Positions 1 to 6,448 of a stretch of DNA of 44,766 nucleotides are shown here, piece after piece. The translations under genes were made by a program, and so were the position numbers. Under the pieces are notes generated by a model. The model was not told where the DNA came from. It searched no databases and saw nothing but the letters and a program-made list of their open reading frames with translations. The DNA is from Butyrivibrio sp. CAG:318. GTDB taxonomy: Bacteria > Bacillota > Clostridia > Lachnospirales > Lachnospiraceae. The stretch covers positions 77,283-122,048 of the forward strand of contig FR889248.1 in NCBI GenBank assembly GCA_000431815.1, written 5' to 3'. The stretch's first letter is position 1. Each line of letters starts with the position of its first letter.

Positions 1-206
1 TGCTGGTCGGAGTACCGCTTTTTGCAGTAATATATGATCTGATTGAGCGCGGAGTGAAGCGTGGCCTTAAGAATAAAGGCAAGTACGAATTATATGAACA
101 ATATGATATAGAACAACATGAGGAAGAACGGCTTAAGGAAGAGGCCAAGGAGAAGAAGGATCCGATAAACAGAATTCGAAGGTTAATTTCCAGACACAGG
201 AAATAA
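1..206 (+). CDS. AI-2E family transporter, C-terminal end (partial)
   Basis: The frame is open from the window edge (first whole codon at 3) to TAA at 204-206. It begins with a hydrophobic stretch containing GVPLFAVIYDLIE, then a charged tail rich in Lys and Glu. A hydrophobic end of this kind followed by a basic/acidic cytoplasmic tail is typical of the last membrane helix of AI-2E/YdiK-type permeases, which are multi-pass membrane proteins. Only about 67 residues are visible, so the family call rests on this short motif. A strong intrinsic terminator follows 10 bases after the stop, so it probably ends its transcription unit and is not part of an spm operon. Confidence 0.5.
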   Translation, partial: LVGVPLFAVIYDLIERGVKRGLKNKGKYELYEQYDIEQHEEERLKEEAKEKKDPINRIRRLISRHRK

Positions 207-215
207 TAACATACA

Positions 216-256
216 GGAGGCATAGAATGTTATAAATATTCTATGCTTCCTTTTTT
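216..256 (+). terminator. Intrinsic terminator after the transporter gene
   Basis: GGAGGCATAGAAT (216-228) pairs with ATTCTATGCTTCC (238-250) over 13 positions with one G-U pair, followed by six T residues (251-256). The left arm also contains an AGGAGG ribosome-binding sequence (215-220), followed by a two-codon ORF, ATG TTA TAA, at 227-235. The T-run ends only 4 bases before the spmB start codon. Confidence 0.85.
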
Positions 257-260
257 GTAT

Positions 261-785
261 ATGAAAATTTTACTTTATCTGTCGGAATTCATCATTCCGT
301 TTCTGGTATTTTACATAGTCGGATACGGTGTCCTGCACAAAAATAAGGTGTATGAGGATTTTATCAACGGAGCAAAAGACGGAATTAAAACAGTGGTAAC
401 GGTTCTGCCGACGTTGATCGGGCTTATGGTGGGAGTGCGTGTCCTGCGGTCTTCGGGACTTCTTGAGCTGATGGCACGCCTGATCGGAAAAATCACAGAG
501 CCGGTGGGCCTGCCATCTGAACTGGTACCTGTAATTATCGTGCGGCTTTTTTCATCAAGCGCAGCAACAGGGTTATGCCTGGACATTTTTAAACAGTACG
601 GAGCAGATTCCGCTTCCGGGTTTATGGTCAGTATAATTATGAGCTGCACAGAAACCGTATTTTATACTATGAGTGTATATTTTATGGCGGCCAAGGTCAG
701 TAAGACACGATGGACGTTAGCAGGAGCACTTATATCGTCTGTGGCGGGAATTGTTGCCAGTGTGCTGATAACAGTCCTAAGATAG
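261..785 (+). CDS. spmB: Spore maturation protein B (SpmB)
   Basis: Encodes 174 residues, the usual SpmB length, with several hydrophobic helices and the nucleoside-recognition/gate-type core. Recognisable segments include the N-terminal helix FIIPFLVFYIVGYG, YEDFINGAKDG, LPTLIGLMVGV, RLFSSSAATG and the SCTETVFYTMSVYF segment near residue 130. In Bacillus, SpmA and SpmB are membrane proteins that act together in dehydration of the spore core. The start is taken at 261 because it gives the usual N-terminus; the ATG at 243 lies inside the terminator stem. No clear ribosome-binding site precedes 261. The usual partner spmA is not directly upstream, where a transporter-like gene ends instead. It may be elsewhere in the genome. 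Confidence 0.88.
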   Translation: MKILLYLSEFIIPFLVFYIVGYGVLHKNKVYEDFINGAKDGIKTVVTVLPTLIGLMVGVRVLRSSGLLELMARLIGKITEPVGLPSELVPVIIVRLFSSSAATGLCLDIFKQYGADSASGFMVSIIMSCTETVFYTMSVYFMAAKVSKTRWTLAGALISSVAGIVASVLITVLR

Positions 786-1007
786 AGCAATCCCCTCGGA
801 GGAGTAGAACCGAGGGGAAAAAGGAGGGAGTGTTTATATAAACAGTAACAATACTGGAATTGTTAGTCGAAACCGGTCGACACCAACGGCACCGGCGGCT
901 TCATTTGATATTTATACTATAATGGAAAAATGTGATGAAAGTATGGAACATTAGTAAAGAAATAATTAATTTTATGAAATAAAAATGTGAAAATATAAAA
1001 TAAAAGA
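786..1007. other. Gene-poor stretch with a GC-rich patch
   Basis: After spmB there is a CCCCTCGG/CCGAGGGG hairpin (792-817), a perfect AAGGAGG sequence (821-827), the palindrome TGTTTATATAAACA (831-844) and a GC-rich patch (about 868-900). In that patch GTCGA can pair with TCGAC across AACCGG, or CCGGT with ACCGG. One frame is open from 808 to TAG at 952-954 but has no ATG, GTG or TTG near the AAGGAGG; its first ATG is at 922. The rest (955-1007) is AT-rich with nothing recognisable. No gene is called. Confidence 0.5.
792..817 (+). terminator. Hairpin after spmB, weak terminator candidate
   Basis: An eight-base-pair perfect stem, CCCCTCGG (792-799) with CCGAGGGG (810-817), has a 10-base loop and lies 6 bases after the spmB stop. 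It is followed by A residues rather than T, so it is not a textbook terminator on this strand. It could protect the 3' end of the message. Confidence 0.4.
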
Positions 1008-1036
1008 TTGTTAAACGGGCTGCTTTTAGGTATAAT
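1008..1036 (+). promoter_or_regulatory. Sigma-A-type promoter of the fabK operon
   Basis: TTGTTA (1008-1013) and a perfect TATAAT (1031-1036) are separated by 17 bases, the optimal spacing. Transcription would start near 1043, giving a leader of about 60 bases before fabK. This rules out coding starts placed as early as 1008. Confidence 0.8.
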
Positions 1037-1046
1037 AACATTGAAG

Positions 1047-1074
1047 TTTGTACATTTTCAAAGAAATGTTCAAA
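1047..1074. promoter_or_regulatory. Inverted repeat, operator candidate for fabK
   Basis: TTTGTACATTT (1047-1057) and AAATGTTCAAA (1064-1074) are inverted repeats matching at 10 of 11 positions around a 6-base spacer. The site lies just after the predicted transcription start, where a repressor would block elongation or initiation. Fatty-acid genes in Firmicutes are commonly controlled by FapR or the MarR-type FabT, whose sites are palindromes with TTTGA/TCAAA-like or TTAGTAC-like arms. Which regulator binds here cannot be told. Confidence 0.5.
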
Positions 1075-1103
1075 TATCTATACGAATTTATAAAGGTGGA
1101 AAG

Positions 1104-2045
1104 ATGATGAAAACCAGAATTACAGAAATGCTGGGAATTGAACATCCGGTAATCCAGGGCGGTATGGCATGGGTAGCGGAAAGCCATCTTGCTTCGGCCG
1201 TATCTGCAGCAGGCGGTTTCGGAATTATCGGTTCGGCTACAGCCCCGGCGGAGACTGTAAGAAATATGATACACGAGATCAAGGAAAGGACGGACAAACC
1301 TTTCGGAATCAATATCATGCTTATGAGTCCGTATGCTGATGAAGTTGCTGCTCTTGCGGCAGAAGAACATGTGGCAGCTGTTACAACCGGAGCCGGCAAT
1401 CCGGGACGGTTTATGGAGCTGTGGAAGAACGCCGGAGTTAAGGTGATACCGGTCGTGGCCTCTGTTGCCATGGCGAAGATGCTCGAAAGAGCCGGGGCTG
1501 ATGCAGTGGTTGCTGAAGGCTGTGAATCAGGCGGACATATCGGAAACATAACTACGATGGCACTGCTGCCGCAGGTAGTTGATGCGGTTGATATACCGGT
1601 AATCGGTGCAGGCGGAATTGCGGATGGCAGAGGAGCCGCCGCCGCGTTTATGCTTGGAGCTGAGGCTGTACAGATGGGAACACGGTTCGTTGTTGCGGAT
1701 GAATCAATTGTGCATGACAATTATAAGAACAGAATAATTGCAGCCAGGGATATTGATTCCGAGGTCACGGGAAGAAGTACGGGACATCCGGTGCGTGTAC
1801 TCAGAAACAAGATGTCCAAGGAATATTTAAAGCTTGAAGGCAGTGGAATATCCATAGAGGAACTTGAGAAAATGACAGCCGGATCCTTGAGAGCCGCCGT
1901 GGTTGACGGAGATGTCACGAACGGAAGTGTCATGGCCGGAGAAATTGCCGGACTTATTAAGCAGAGACAGAGCTGCGCAGAAATAATCAATGACGTCATG
2001 TCAGAGATGGAAGCTCTTTTTAAGAGCGCACCGGACAGGCTGTAA
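1104..2045 (+). CDS. fabK: Enoyl-ACP reductase II (FabK)
   Basis: A flavin-dependent enoyl-ACP reductase that completes each cycle of type II fatty-acid synthesis by reducing trans-2-enoyl-ACP. The protein of about 313 residues starts MMKTRITEMLGIEHPVIQGG, the classic FabK/nitronate monooxygenase-like TIM barrel N-terminus. It then shows AVTTGAGNPG, VAEGCESGGHIG, the phosphate-binding segment IPVIGAGGIADGRG and EAVQMGTRFV. The cysteine-containing EGCESGGHIG segment and the direct link to fabZ favour FabK over a nitronate monooxygenase. The start at 1104 follows an AGGTGGA ribosome site, and longer versions would run into the promoter. It is the first gene of a unit with fabZ (12-base gap) and a degV gene. 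Confidence 0.92.
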   Translation: MMKTRITEMLGIEHPVIQGGMAWVAESHLASAVSAAGGFGIIGSATAPAETVRNMIHEIKERTDKPFGINIMLMSPYADEVAALAAEEHVAAVTTGAGNPGRFMELWKNAGVKVIPVVASVAMAKMLERAGADAVVAEGCESGGHIGNITTMALLPQVVDAVDIPVIGAGGIADGRGAAAAFMLGAEAVQMGTRFVVADESIVHDNYKNRIIAARDIDSEVTGRSTGHPVRVLRNKMSKEYLKLEGSGISIEELEKMTAGSLRAAVVDGDVTNGSVMAGEIAGLIKQRQSCAEIINDVMSEMEALFKSAPDRL

Positions 2046-2057
2046 GGAGACAAGTTT

Positions 2058-2483
2058 ATGTTAATGGGAATTAAGGAAATCAAAGAAATACTTCCGCACA
2101 GACACCCTTTTTTGCTGGTTGACTGTATAGAAGAACTGACACCGGGAGTCAGAGCGGTGGGATATAAGAATCTTACATATGACGAGGCTTTTTTTGCCGG
2201 TCATTTCCCGGACGAGCCGGTAATGCCGGGCGTATTGATGGTAGAGGCACTTGCGCAGACAGGTGCGGTTGCTGTGCTTTCACTCCCGGAGAACAAGGGA
2301 AAAACAGCATATTTTGCAGCAATCAATTCATGCAAATTTAAGAGAAAAGTTGTTCCGGGCGACAGACTCCGCCTGGAATGTGAAATTATTAAGAGCAAAG
2401 GACCGGTCGGAATAGGCAAAGCTACGGCAACGGTTGACGGTGAGACTGCAGTGGTGGCAGAACTTACTTTTTCAATAGGATAA
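2058..2483 (+). CDS. fabZ: 3-hydroxyacyl-ACP dehydratase (FabZ)
   Basis: Dehydrates 3-hydroxyacyl-ACP to the trans-2-enoyl-ACP that FabK then reduces, so the two adjacent genes encode consecutive steps. The 141-residue hot-dog fold shows the family hallmarks in order: LPHRHPFLLVD near residue 12, AGHFPDEPVMPGVLMVEALAQTGAV around residues 47-70 with the catalytic His and Glu, and KFKRKVVPGDRL. Length is normal for FabZ. An AAGGAGA ribosome site (2044-2050), overlapping the end of fabK, precedes ATG 2058. A second ATG at 2064 is equally compatible with family starts. Confidence 0.95.
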   Translation: MLMGIKEIKEILPHRHPFLLVDCIEELTPGVRAVGYKNLTYDEAFFAGHFPDEPVMPGVLMVEALAQTGAVAVLSLPENKGKTAYFAAINSCKFKRKVVPGDRLRLECEIIKSKGPVGIGKATATVDGETAVVAELTFSIG

Positions 2484-2502
2484 GACAGAGAGGAACAGAA
2501 AA

Positions 2503-3375
2503 ATGAGAGATTTTCAGATTATCACAGATACTAACAGCGATTTACCTAAGGAATATGTTATAGAGAAAGGCTTGTTACAGGTACCGCAGTACACACTTCT
2601 TCAAGGAGTGACTTATGAGGGCGCAGAGGGGATAGATCCGGCGGACTTCTATAATAAGAAGAAAGCCGGAGAAGAACCGCAGTCACAGGCTATAAACCCG
2701 GCAGTTACAGAAGAAAAATTCCGTGAAGCGCTTGATGCGGGCAAGGATGTGCTTTACATAAGTTTCGCATCAACACTCAGCGGAAGTTATAATACGGCAG
2801 CTATGACAGCACAGAATTTATCGGAGGAATATCCGGATGCCAAGATTATAACAGTTGATACACTTGCGGCGTCGGTCGCAGAAGGACTTCTGGTTATGAA
2901 AGCAGTTGAACTTAAAGAAGAGGGCAAGTCAATCGAGGAAGTGTCAGAATGGCTTGAAGACAATAAGCTTCATGTTGCAATGACACTCACGGTTGATGAT
3001 CTTCACCATCTTCAGAGAGGCGGACGTATATCGAAGACAACGGCGATTGTAGGCAGCATTATCAATATAAAACCGCTCCTTAAGGTTACGGCGGAAGGCA
3101 AGCTTGAGGCAGCAGGAAGCGTACGCGGACGTAAGAAATCAATCGCTACACTTGTAAGCCAGATGGAAAGTAATATGACAGAAGAGTGGAAGCCGCTTAA
3201 TACAACAATTGCAATTGCACATGCCAACTGCCCTGATGAAGTCGCATCTCTTGCACAGACAATCAAAGAGAAATTCGGAATAAATAATGTTATGATTAAT
3301 GATATTAATCCGAGCATCGGTGTTCATGCGGGACCGGGAGCAATACTTATAGCATATTTTGGAAAAGAACGTTAA
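2503..3375 (+). CDS. DegV family fatty-acid-binding protein (FakB-like)
   Basis: A DegV protein of 290 residues, the normal length. Family motifs are ITDTNSDLP near the N-terminus, the STLSGSYNTA segment near residue 90, the IITVDT segment, LHHLQRGGRISK near residue 170, and HAGPGAILIAYF at the C-terminus. DegV proteins bind a fatty acid in a buried pocket, and several act as FakB subunits handing exogenous fatty acids to the FakA kinase. Linkage 20 bases behind fabZ fits a lipid role, but no fakA is visible in the window. Which lipid it binds is unknown. A GAGAGGAA ribosome site precedes ATG 2503. Confidence 0.9.
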   Translation: MRDFQIITDTNSDLPKEYVIEKGLLQVPQYTLLQGVTYEGAEGIDPADFYNKKKAGEEPQSQAINPAVTEEKFREALDAGKDVLYISFASTLSGSYNTAAMTAQNLSEEYPDAKIITVDTLAASVAEGLLVMKAVELKEEGKSIEEVSEWLEDNKLHVAMTLTVDDLHHLQRGGRISKTTAIVGSIINIKPLLKVTAEGKLEAAGSVRGRKKSIATLVSQMESNMTEEWKPLNTTIAIAHANCPDEVASLAQTIKEKFGINNVMINDINPSIGVHAGPGAILIAYFGKER

Positions 3376-3380
3376 TAATG

Positions 3381-3416
3381 ACAAACGCCTGCAGGTTTAC
3401 CGACGCAGGCGTTTGT
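3381..3416 (+). terminator. Terminator hairpin after the fabK operon
   Basis: A perfect 12-base-pair stem, ACAAACGCCTGC (3381-3392) with GCAGGCGTTTGT (3405-3416), has a 12-base loop. The following sequence (GTGTTATT) is only moderately T-rich, so termination may be incomplete. It separates the fatty-acid unit from the nucleoside transporter promoter. Confidence 0.75.
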
Positions 3417-3488
3417 GTGTTATTAACCGTATAAAAATAATCCGGAAGGGTATTTTGATGTATTTTGTAAATAATGTGATGTTCCTAC

Positions 3489-3517
3489 TTTACAAATGGA
3501 GAAAATTATTGTATTAT
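3489..3517 (+). promoter_or_regulatory. Promoter of the nucleoside transporter operon
   Basis: TTTACA (3489-3494) and TATTAT (3512-3517) are spaced by 17 bases. A start near 3524 leaves a short leader of about 25 bases with an ATGGAGGA ribosome site. That leader is too short to hold a purine riboswitch, which such operons often carry. Confidence 0.7.
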
Positions 3518-3549
3518 TTGCAATATCAAAAGATGGAGGACAAAATCAA

Positions 3550-4815
3550 ATGAAAATGAAAATGAAAAAGCTTTTAAGCACAATTTTGGTTTTCGCAATG
3601 ATCTTTGCATTAACAGGATGCGGATCAAAAGGCACAAGCAGTTCAAATGGATCTGCTGCAGGTGAAAAGAAATCAGACATTATTGTCGGAGCAGTACTTA
3701 TCGGTGATGATAACGAAGGTTATACATACGCTCACATCAAAGGTATCAAGGAAGCTGCCAAGGAACTTGGTCTTTCAGATGACCAGATTAAATGGAAATA
3801 TACAATTCCGGAAGATAACTCATGCTATGATGCATGTGTTGACCTTGTAGGACAGGGATGTTCAATCATTTTCTCCAACAGTTACGGACATCAGACATAT
3901 ACACAGCAGGCAGCCAAGGATTATCCGGATGTAACATTTGTTGCCATGACAGGTGATACGGCTGCTAATTCAGGACTTTCAAATTTCAAGAATGCATTTA
4001 CTTCAATTTACCAGGCACGTTATGTATCAGGCGTTGTTGCAGGTATGAAGATTGCTGAACTTGTTAAGGACAATAAGCTTGAAGATAAGAATTTCGATAA
4101 AGACGGTAACGTTAAGATTGGTTACGTAGGTGCTTACCCATACGCAGAGGTTGTATCAGGATATACAGCATTCTATCTTGGTGCTAAATCAGTATATGAC
4201 AAGGTTTCAATGGAAGTACAGTATACAAACAGCTGGTTTGATATAACAGGCGAAGGAACCGCAGCAGAGGCTCTTATTGCTGACGGATGTGTAATCATCG
4301 GACAGCATGCCGACTCTACAGGTGCTCCAAGTGCATGTGAAGCAGCATTTAAGAAAGGTACTACTGTTTACAGTGTAGGTTACAATATTGATATGCTCAG
4401 TGTTGCTCCTGATGCAGCTCTTACATCAGCTACCAATAACTGGGAAGTGTACTACAAATATGCAATCGGAGCAGCCATGAATGGTGATGACGTTGTTACG
4501 GACTGGTGCAAAGGATTCGAGGAAGATGCAGTTGCAATCACAGAACTCGGAACGGCTGCAGCAGAGGGAACAGCTGATAAGGTTGCCGAAGTTGAGAAGG
4601 CCATCAAGGATGGAACACTCAAGGTATTTGATACAAGCAAATTTACCGTAGGCGGCAAGACTGTTACAGAATGTGTAGTAGATCTTACAGGTAATTTTGA
4701 GACTACTGATGAAGGCGATAAGAACGCAATCTGGGATGGATACTTCCATGAGTCAGAACTCCGTGCAGCTCCTTCATTCAGCCTTAGAATTGATGGAATT
4801 ACAGAGTTGAACTAA
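3550..4815 (+). CDS. BMP-family nucleoside-binding lipoprotein
   Basis: Substrate-binding protein of a nucleoside ABC importer, of the Bmp/Med/PnrA family. The N-terminal signal MKMKMKKLLSTILVFAMI is followed by the lipobox LTGC near residue 24, so the mature protein should be lipid-anchored outside the membrane. A low-complexity Ser/Gly linker precedes the binding domain, which starts IIVGAVLIGDDNEGYTYAH. Other family segments are GCSIIFSNSYGHQTY, KIGYVGAYPYAEVVSGYTAF and GCVIIGQHADSTGAPSA. The start at 3550 fits the ATGGAGGA site at 3533-3540; longer versions overlap the promoter. It is the first gene of a transporter operon ending with xpt, which supports purine nucleosides or bases as cargo. 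Confidence 0.9.
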   Translation: MKMKMKKLLSTILVFAMIFALTGCGSKGTSSSNGSAAGEKKSDIIVGAVLIGDDNEGYTYAHIKGIKEAAKELGLSDDQIKWKYTIPEDNSCYDACVDLVGQGCSIIFSNSYGHQTYTQQAAKDYPDVTFVAMTGDTAANSGLSNFKNAFTSIYQARYVSGVVAGMKIAELVKDNKLEDKNFDKDGNVKIGYVGAYPYAEVVSGYTAFYLGAKSVYDKVSMEVQYTNSWFDITGEGTAAEALIADGCVIIGQHADSTGAPSACEAAFKKGTTVYSVGYNIDMLSVAPDAALTSATNNWEVYYKYAIGAAMNGDDVVTDWCKGFEEDAVAITELGTAAAEGTADKVAEVEKAIKDGTLKVFDTSKFTVGGKTVTECVVDLTGNFETTDEGDKNAIWDGYFHESELRAAPSFSLRIDGITELN

Positions 4816-4836
4816 TCACAAATAAGTGATAAAATG

Positions 4837-4872
4837 ACAAGGAAGTCTGCTAATGACTTCCTTGTTTTGTTT
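4837..4872 (+). terminator. Intercistronic terminator or attenuator
   Basis: A perfect 11-base-pair stem, ACAAGGAAGTC (4837-4847) with GACTTCCTTGT (4855-4865), has a 7-base loop and is followed by TTTGTTTT. It lies between the binding-protein gene and the ATPase gene. Partial termination here would give an excess of binding protein over membrane parts, a common arrangement in ABC importer operons. Confidence 0.85.
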
Positions 4873-4892
4873 TATGTAACATAATCACAGGT

Positions 4893-4909
4893 AAGGAGGA
4901 TCTCCTTTG
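4893..4909 (+). promoter_or_regulatory. Ribosome-binding site inside a small hairpin, TTG start
   Basis: AAGGAG (4893-4898) and CTCCTT (4902-4907) are perfect inverted repeats with a 3-base loop. The left arm is the ribosome-binding site of the ATPase gene and the right arm runs into its TTG start codon (4907-4909). Folding would hide the site, suggesting low or controlled translation. Confidence 0.55.
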
Positions 4910-6448
4910 GAAACGAATTATGCAGTGGAGATGAAGAATGTCACGAAGACATTCGGGTCAACGGTGGCGAATAATAATGTATCGCTTACCATTAAGAAAG
5001 GTGAGATTTTGTCACTTCTGGGAGAAAACGGAAGCGGTAAGACCACAATAATGAATATGTTGGCCGGAATTTATTTTCCGGATTCAGGCCAGATTTATAT
5101 TAACGGAAAGGAAGAATCAATCCGCTCCCCTAAGGATGCATACGATCTGGGAATCGGAATGATTCATCAGCATTTTAAGCTGGTAGATATTTTTTCGGCA
5201 ACGGAGAATGTCATCCTCGGCCAGGAGGGCAAGGGAAGATTGAATAAGAAGGCCGTTGCAGCCAGAATCAGGGAAATATGTGATAAATATGGATTTGATG
5301 TAGACCCGGATAAGAAGGTCTATAATATGTCAGTTTCCGAAAAGCAGACTCTTGAGATTGTAAAAGTTATTTACAGAGGTGCAGATATTCTTATATTGGA
5401 CGAGCCGACAGCGGTACTCACACCACAGGAGACGGAGAAACTTTTTACCGTTATAAGAAATATGAGAGCAGCCGGAAAGGCGATAGTAATTATTACACAT
5501 AAGCTCCATGAGGTCCTTTCAGTCAGTGACAGGGTAACCATTTTAAGAAAAGGTGAGTATGTCGGTACAGTTGACACGAAGGATGCCGATGAGATGATTC
5601 TTACAGAGATGATGGTAGGCAAGAAGGTCGAGCTTAACATCGACCGTAAGGAGCCGGAGAATGTGGTAAGGCGTCTCGAGGTTAAGAATCTTTCATGTTA
5701 CAACAAAGAGGGCAGACTTGCACTTGATAATATTTCTTTTACTGCCAATGGCGGAGAGATACTCGGAATAGCAGGTATTTCGGGATGTGGTGAGAAAGAA
5801 CTTCTTGAGTCGATTGCGGGACTCCAGAAAACAGCGAGAGGTTCGGTAATATTCAGTGATCCCGAATCCGGTAATGACATAGAACTTATTGGCAAGAATC
5901 CTAAAGCAATCAAGAATCTTGGTATAGCACTTTCGTTTGTTCCGGAGGACAGACTGGGAATGGGACTTATAGGTTCCATGGGTATGATAGAGAATATGAT
6001 GCTCCGTGATTACAATAAAGAAGGCATTATTTTCCTCAACAAGTCCAAGCCTAAGCAGATAGCGGAGACTATTAAGGATGAACTCGGAGTGGTAACACCA
6101 AGCATTAACACACCGGTAAGCAGGCTGAGCGGCGGTAATGTACAGAAGGTACTTGTAGGCCGTGAGATCAGTTCAGCACCGGCGGTTCTTATGACAGCTT
6201 ATGCGGTTCGTGGACTGGATATTAATACTTCATATTCGATATATAACCTGCTTAATAAACAGAAAGAAAACGGCGTTGCTGTTTTGTATGTCGGAGAGGA
6301 TCTGGATGTTCTTCTTGCGCTTTGTGACAGAATACTTGTTTTGTGCGGTGGTAAGATGAGTGGTATTGTTGATGCGAGAACCACCACGAAGGAAGAGGTC
6401 GGACTTATGATGACCAGCATAAGGAAAGGAGATACGAAGGATGAGTAA
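4907..6448 (+). CDS. Nucleoside ABC transporter ATPase with two ATP-binding domains
   Basis: ATPase of 513 residues with tandem ABC domains, matching the YufO/NupA type that powers BMP-dependent nucleoside import. Domain 1 has a full Walker A (GENGSGKTT, residues 39-47), the Q-loop region MIHQHFKLVD, the family-typical signature MSVSEKQTLEI and Walker B ILILDEPTAVLT. Domain 2 (from about residue 245) has a degenerate Walker A, GISGCGEKE, without the Lys-Thr pair, but keeps the signature RLSGGNVQK. Its Walker B region reads VLMTAYAVRGLD in place of the usual PTRGLD. This asymmetry is usual for the family. The TTG start at 4907 is set by the AAGGAGGA site; no ATG lies nearby. It overlaps the next gene by 8 bases. 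Confidence 0.92.
   Translation: METNYAVEMKNVTKTFGSTVANNNVSLTIKKGEILSLLGENGSGKTTIMNMLAGIYFPDSGQIYINGKEESIRSPKDAYDLGIGMIHQHFKLVDIFSATENVILGQEGKGRLNKKAVAARIREICDKYGFDVDPDKKVYNMSVSEKQTLEIVKVIYRGADILILDEPTAVLTPQETEKLFTVIRNMRAAGKAIVIITHKLHEVLSVSDRVTILRKGEYVGTVDTKDADEMILTEMMVGKKVELNIDRKEPENVVRRLEVKNLSCYNKEGRLALDNISFTANGGEILGIAGISGCGEKELLESIAGLQKTARGSVIFSDPESGNDIELIGKNPKAIKNLGIALSFVPEDRLGMGLIGSMGMIENMMLRDYNKEGIIFLNKSKPKQIAETIKDELGVVTPSINTPVSRLSGGNVQKVLVGREISSAPAVLMTAYAVRGLDINTSYSIYNLLNKQKENGVAVLYVGEDLDVLLALCDRILVLCGGKMSGIVDARTTTKEEVGLMMTSIRKGDTKDE

Noticed and set aside
1008..1103. A 32-residue N-terminal extension of FabK from TTG 1008
   Set aside because: The codons coincide with the promoter and operator, and FabK proteins start at the residues encoded from about 1104.
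1088..1720. A 210-codon minus-strand ORF inside fabK
   Set aside because: It is a shadow of the real gene on the other strand, rich in Ser, Ala, Pro and Ile from antisense reading, with no start signal.
3376..3549. A purine riboswitch before the nucleoside transporter
   Set aside because: The only promoter leaves a leader of about 25 bases, and I saw no purine-aptamer-like three-way junction before it.
3359..3553. A 64-codon ORF after degV
   Set aside because: It runs through the terminator and promoter, overlaps both neighbours out of frame and has no ribosome site.
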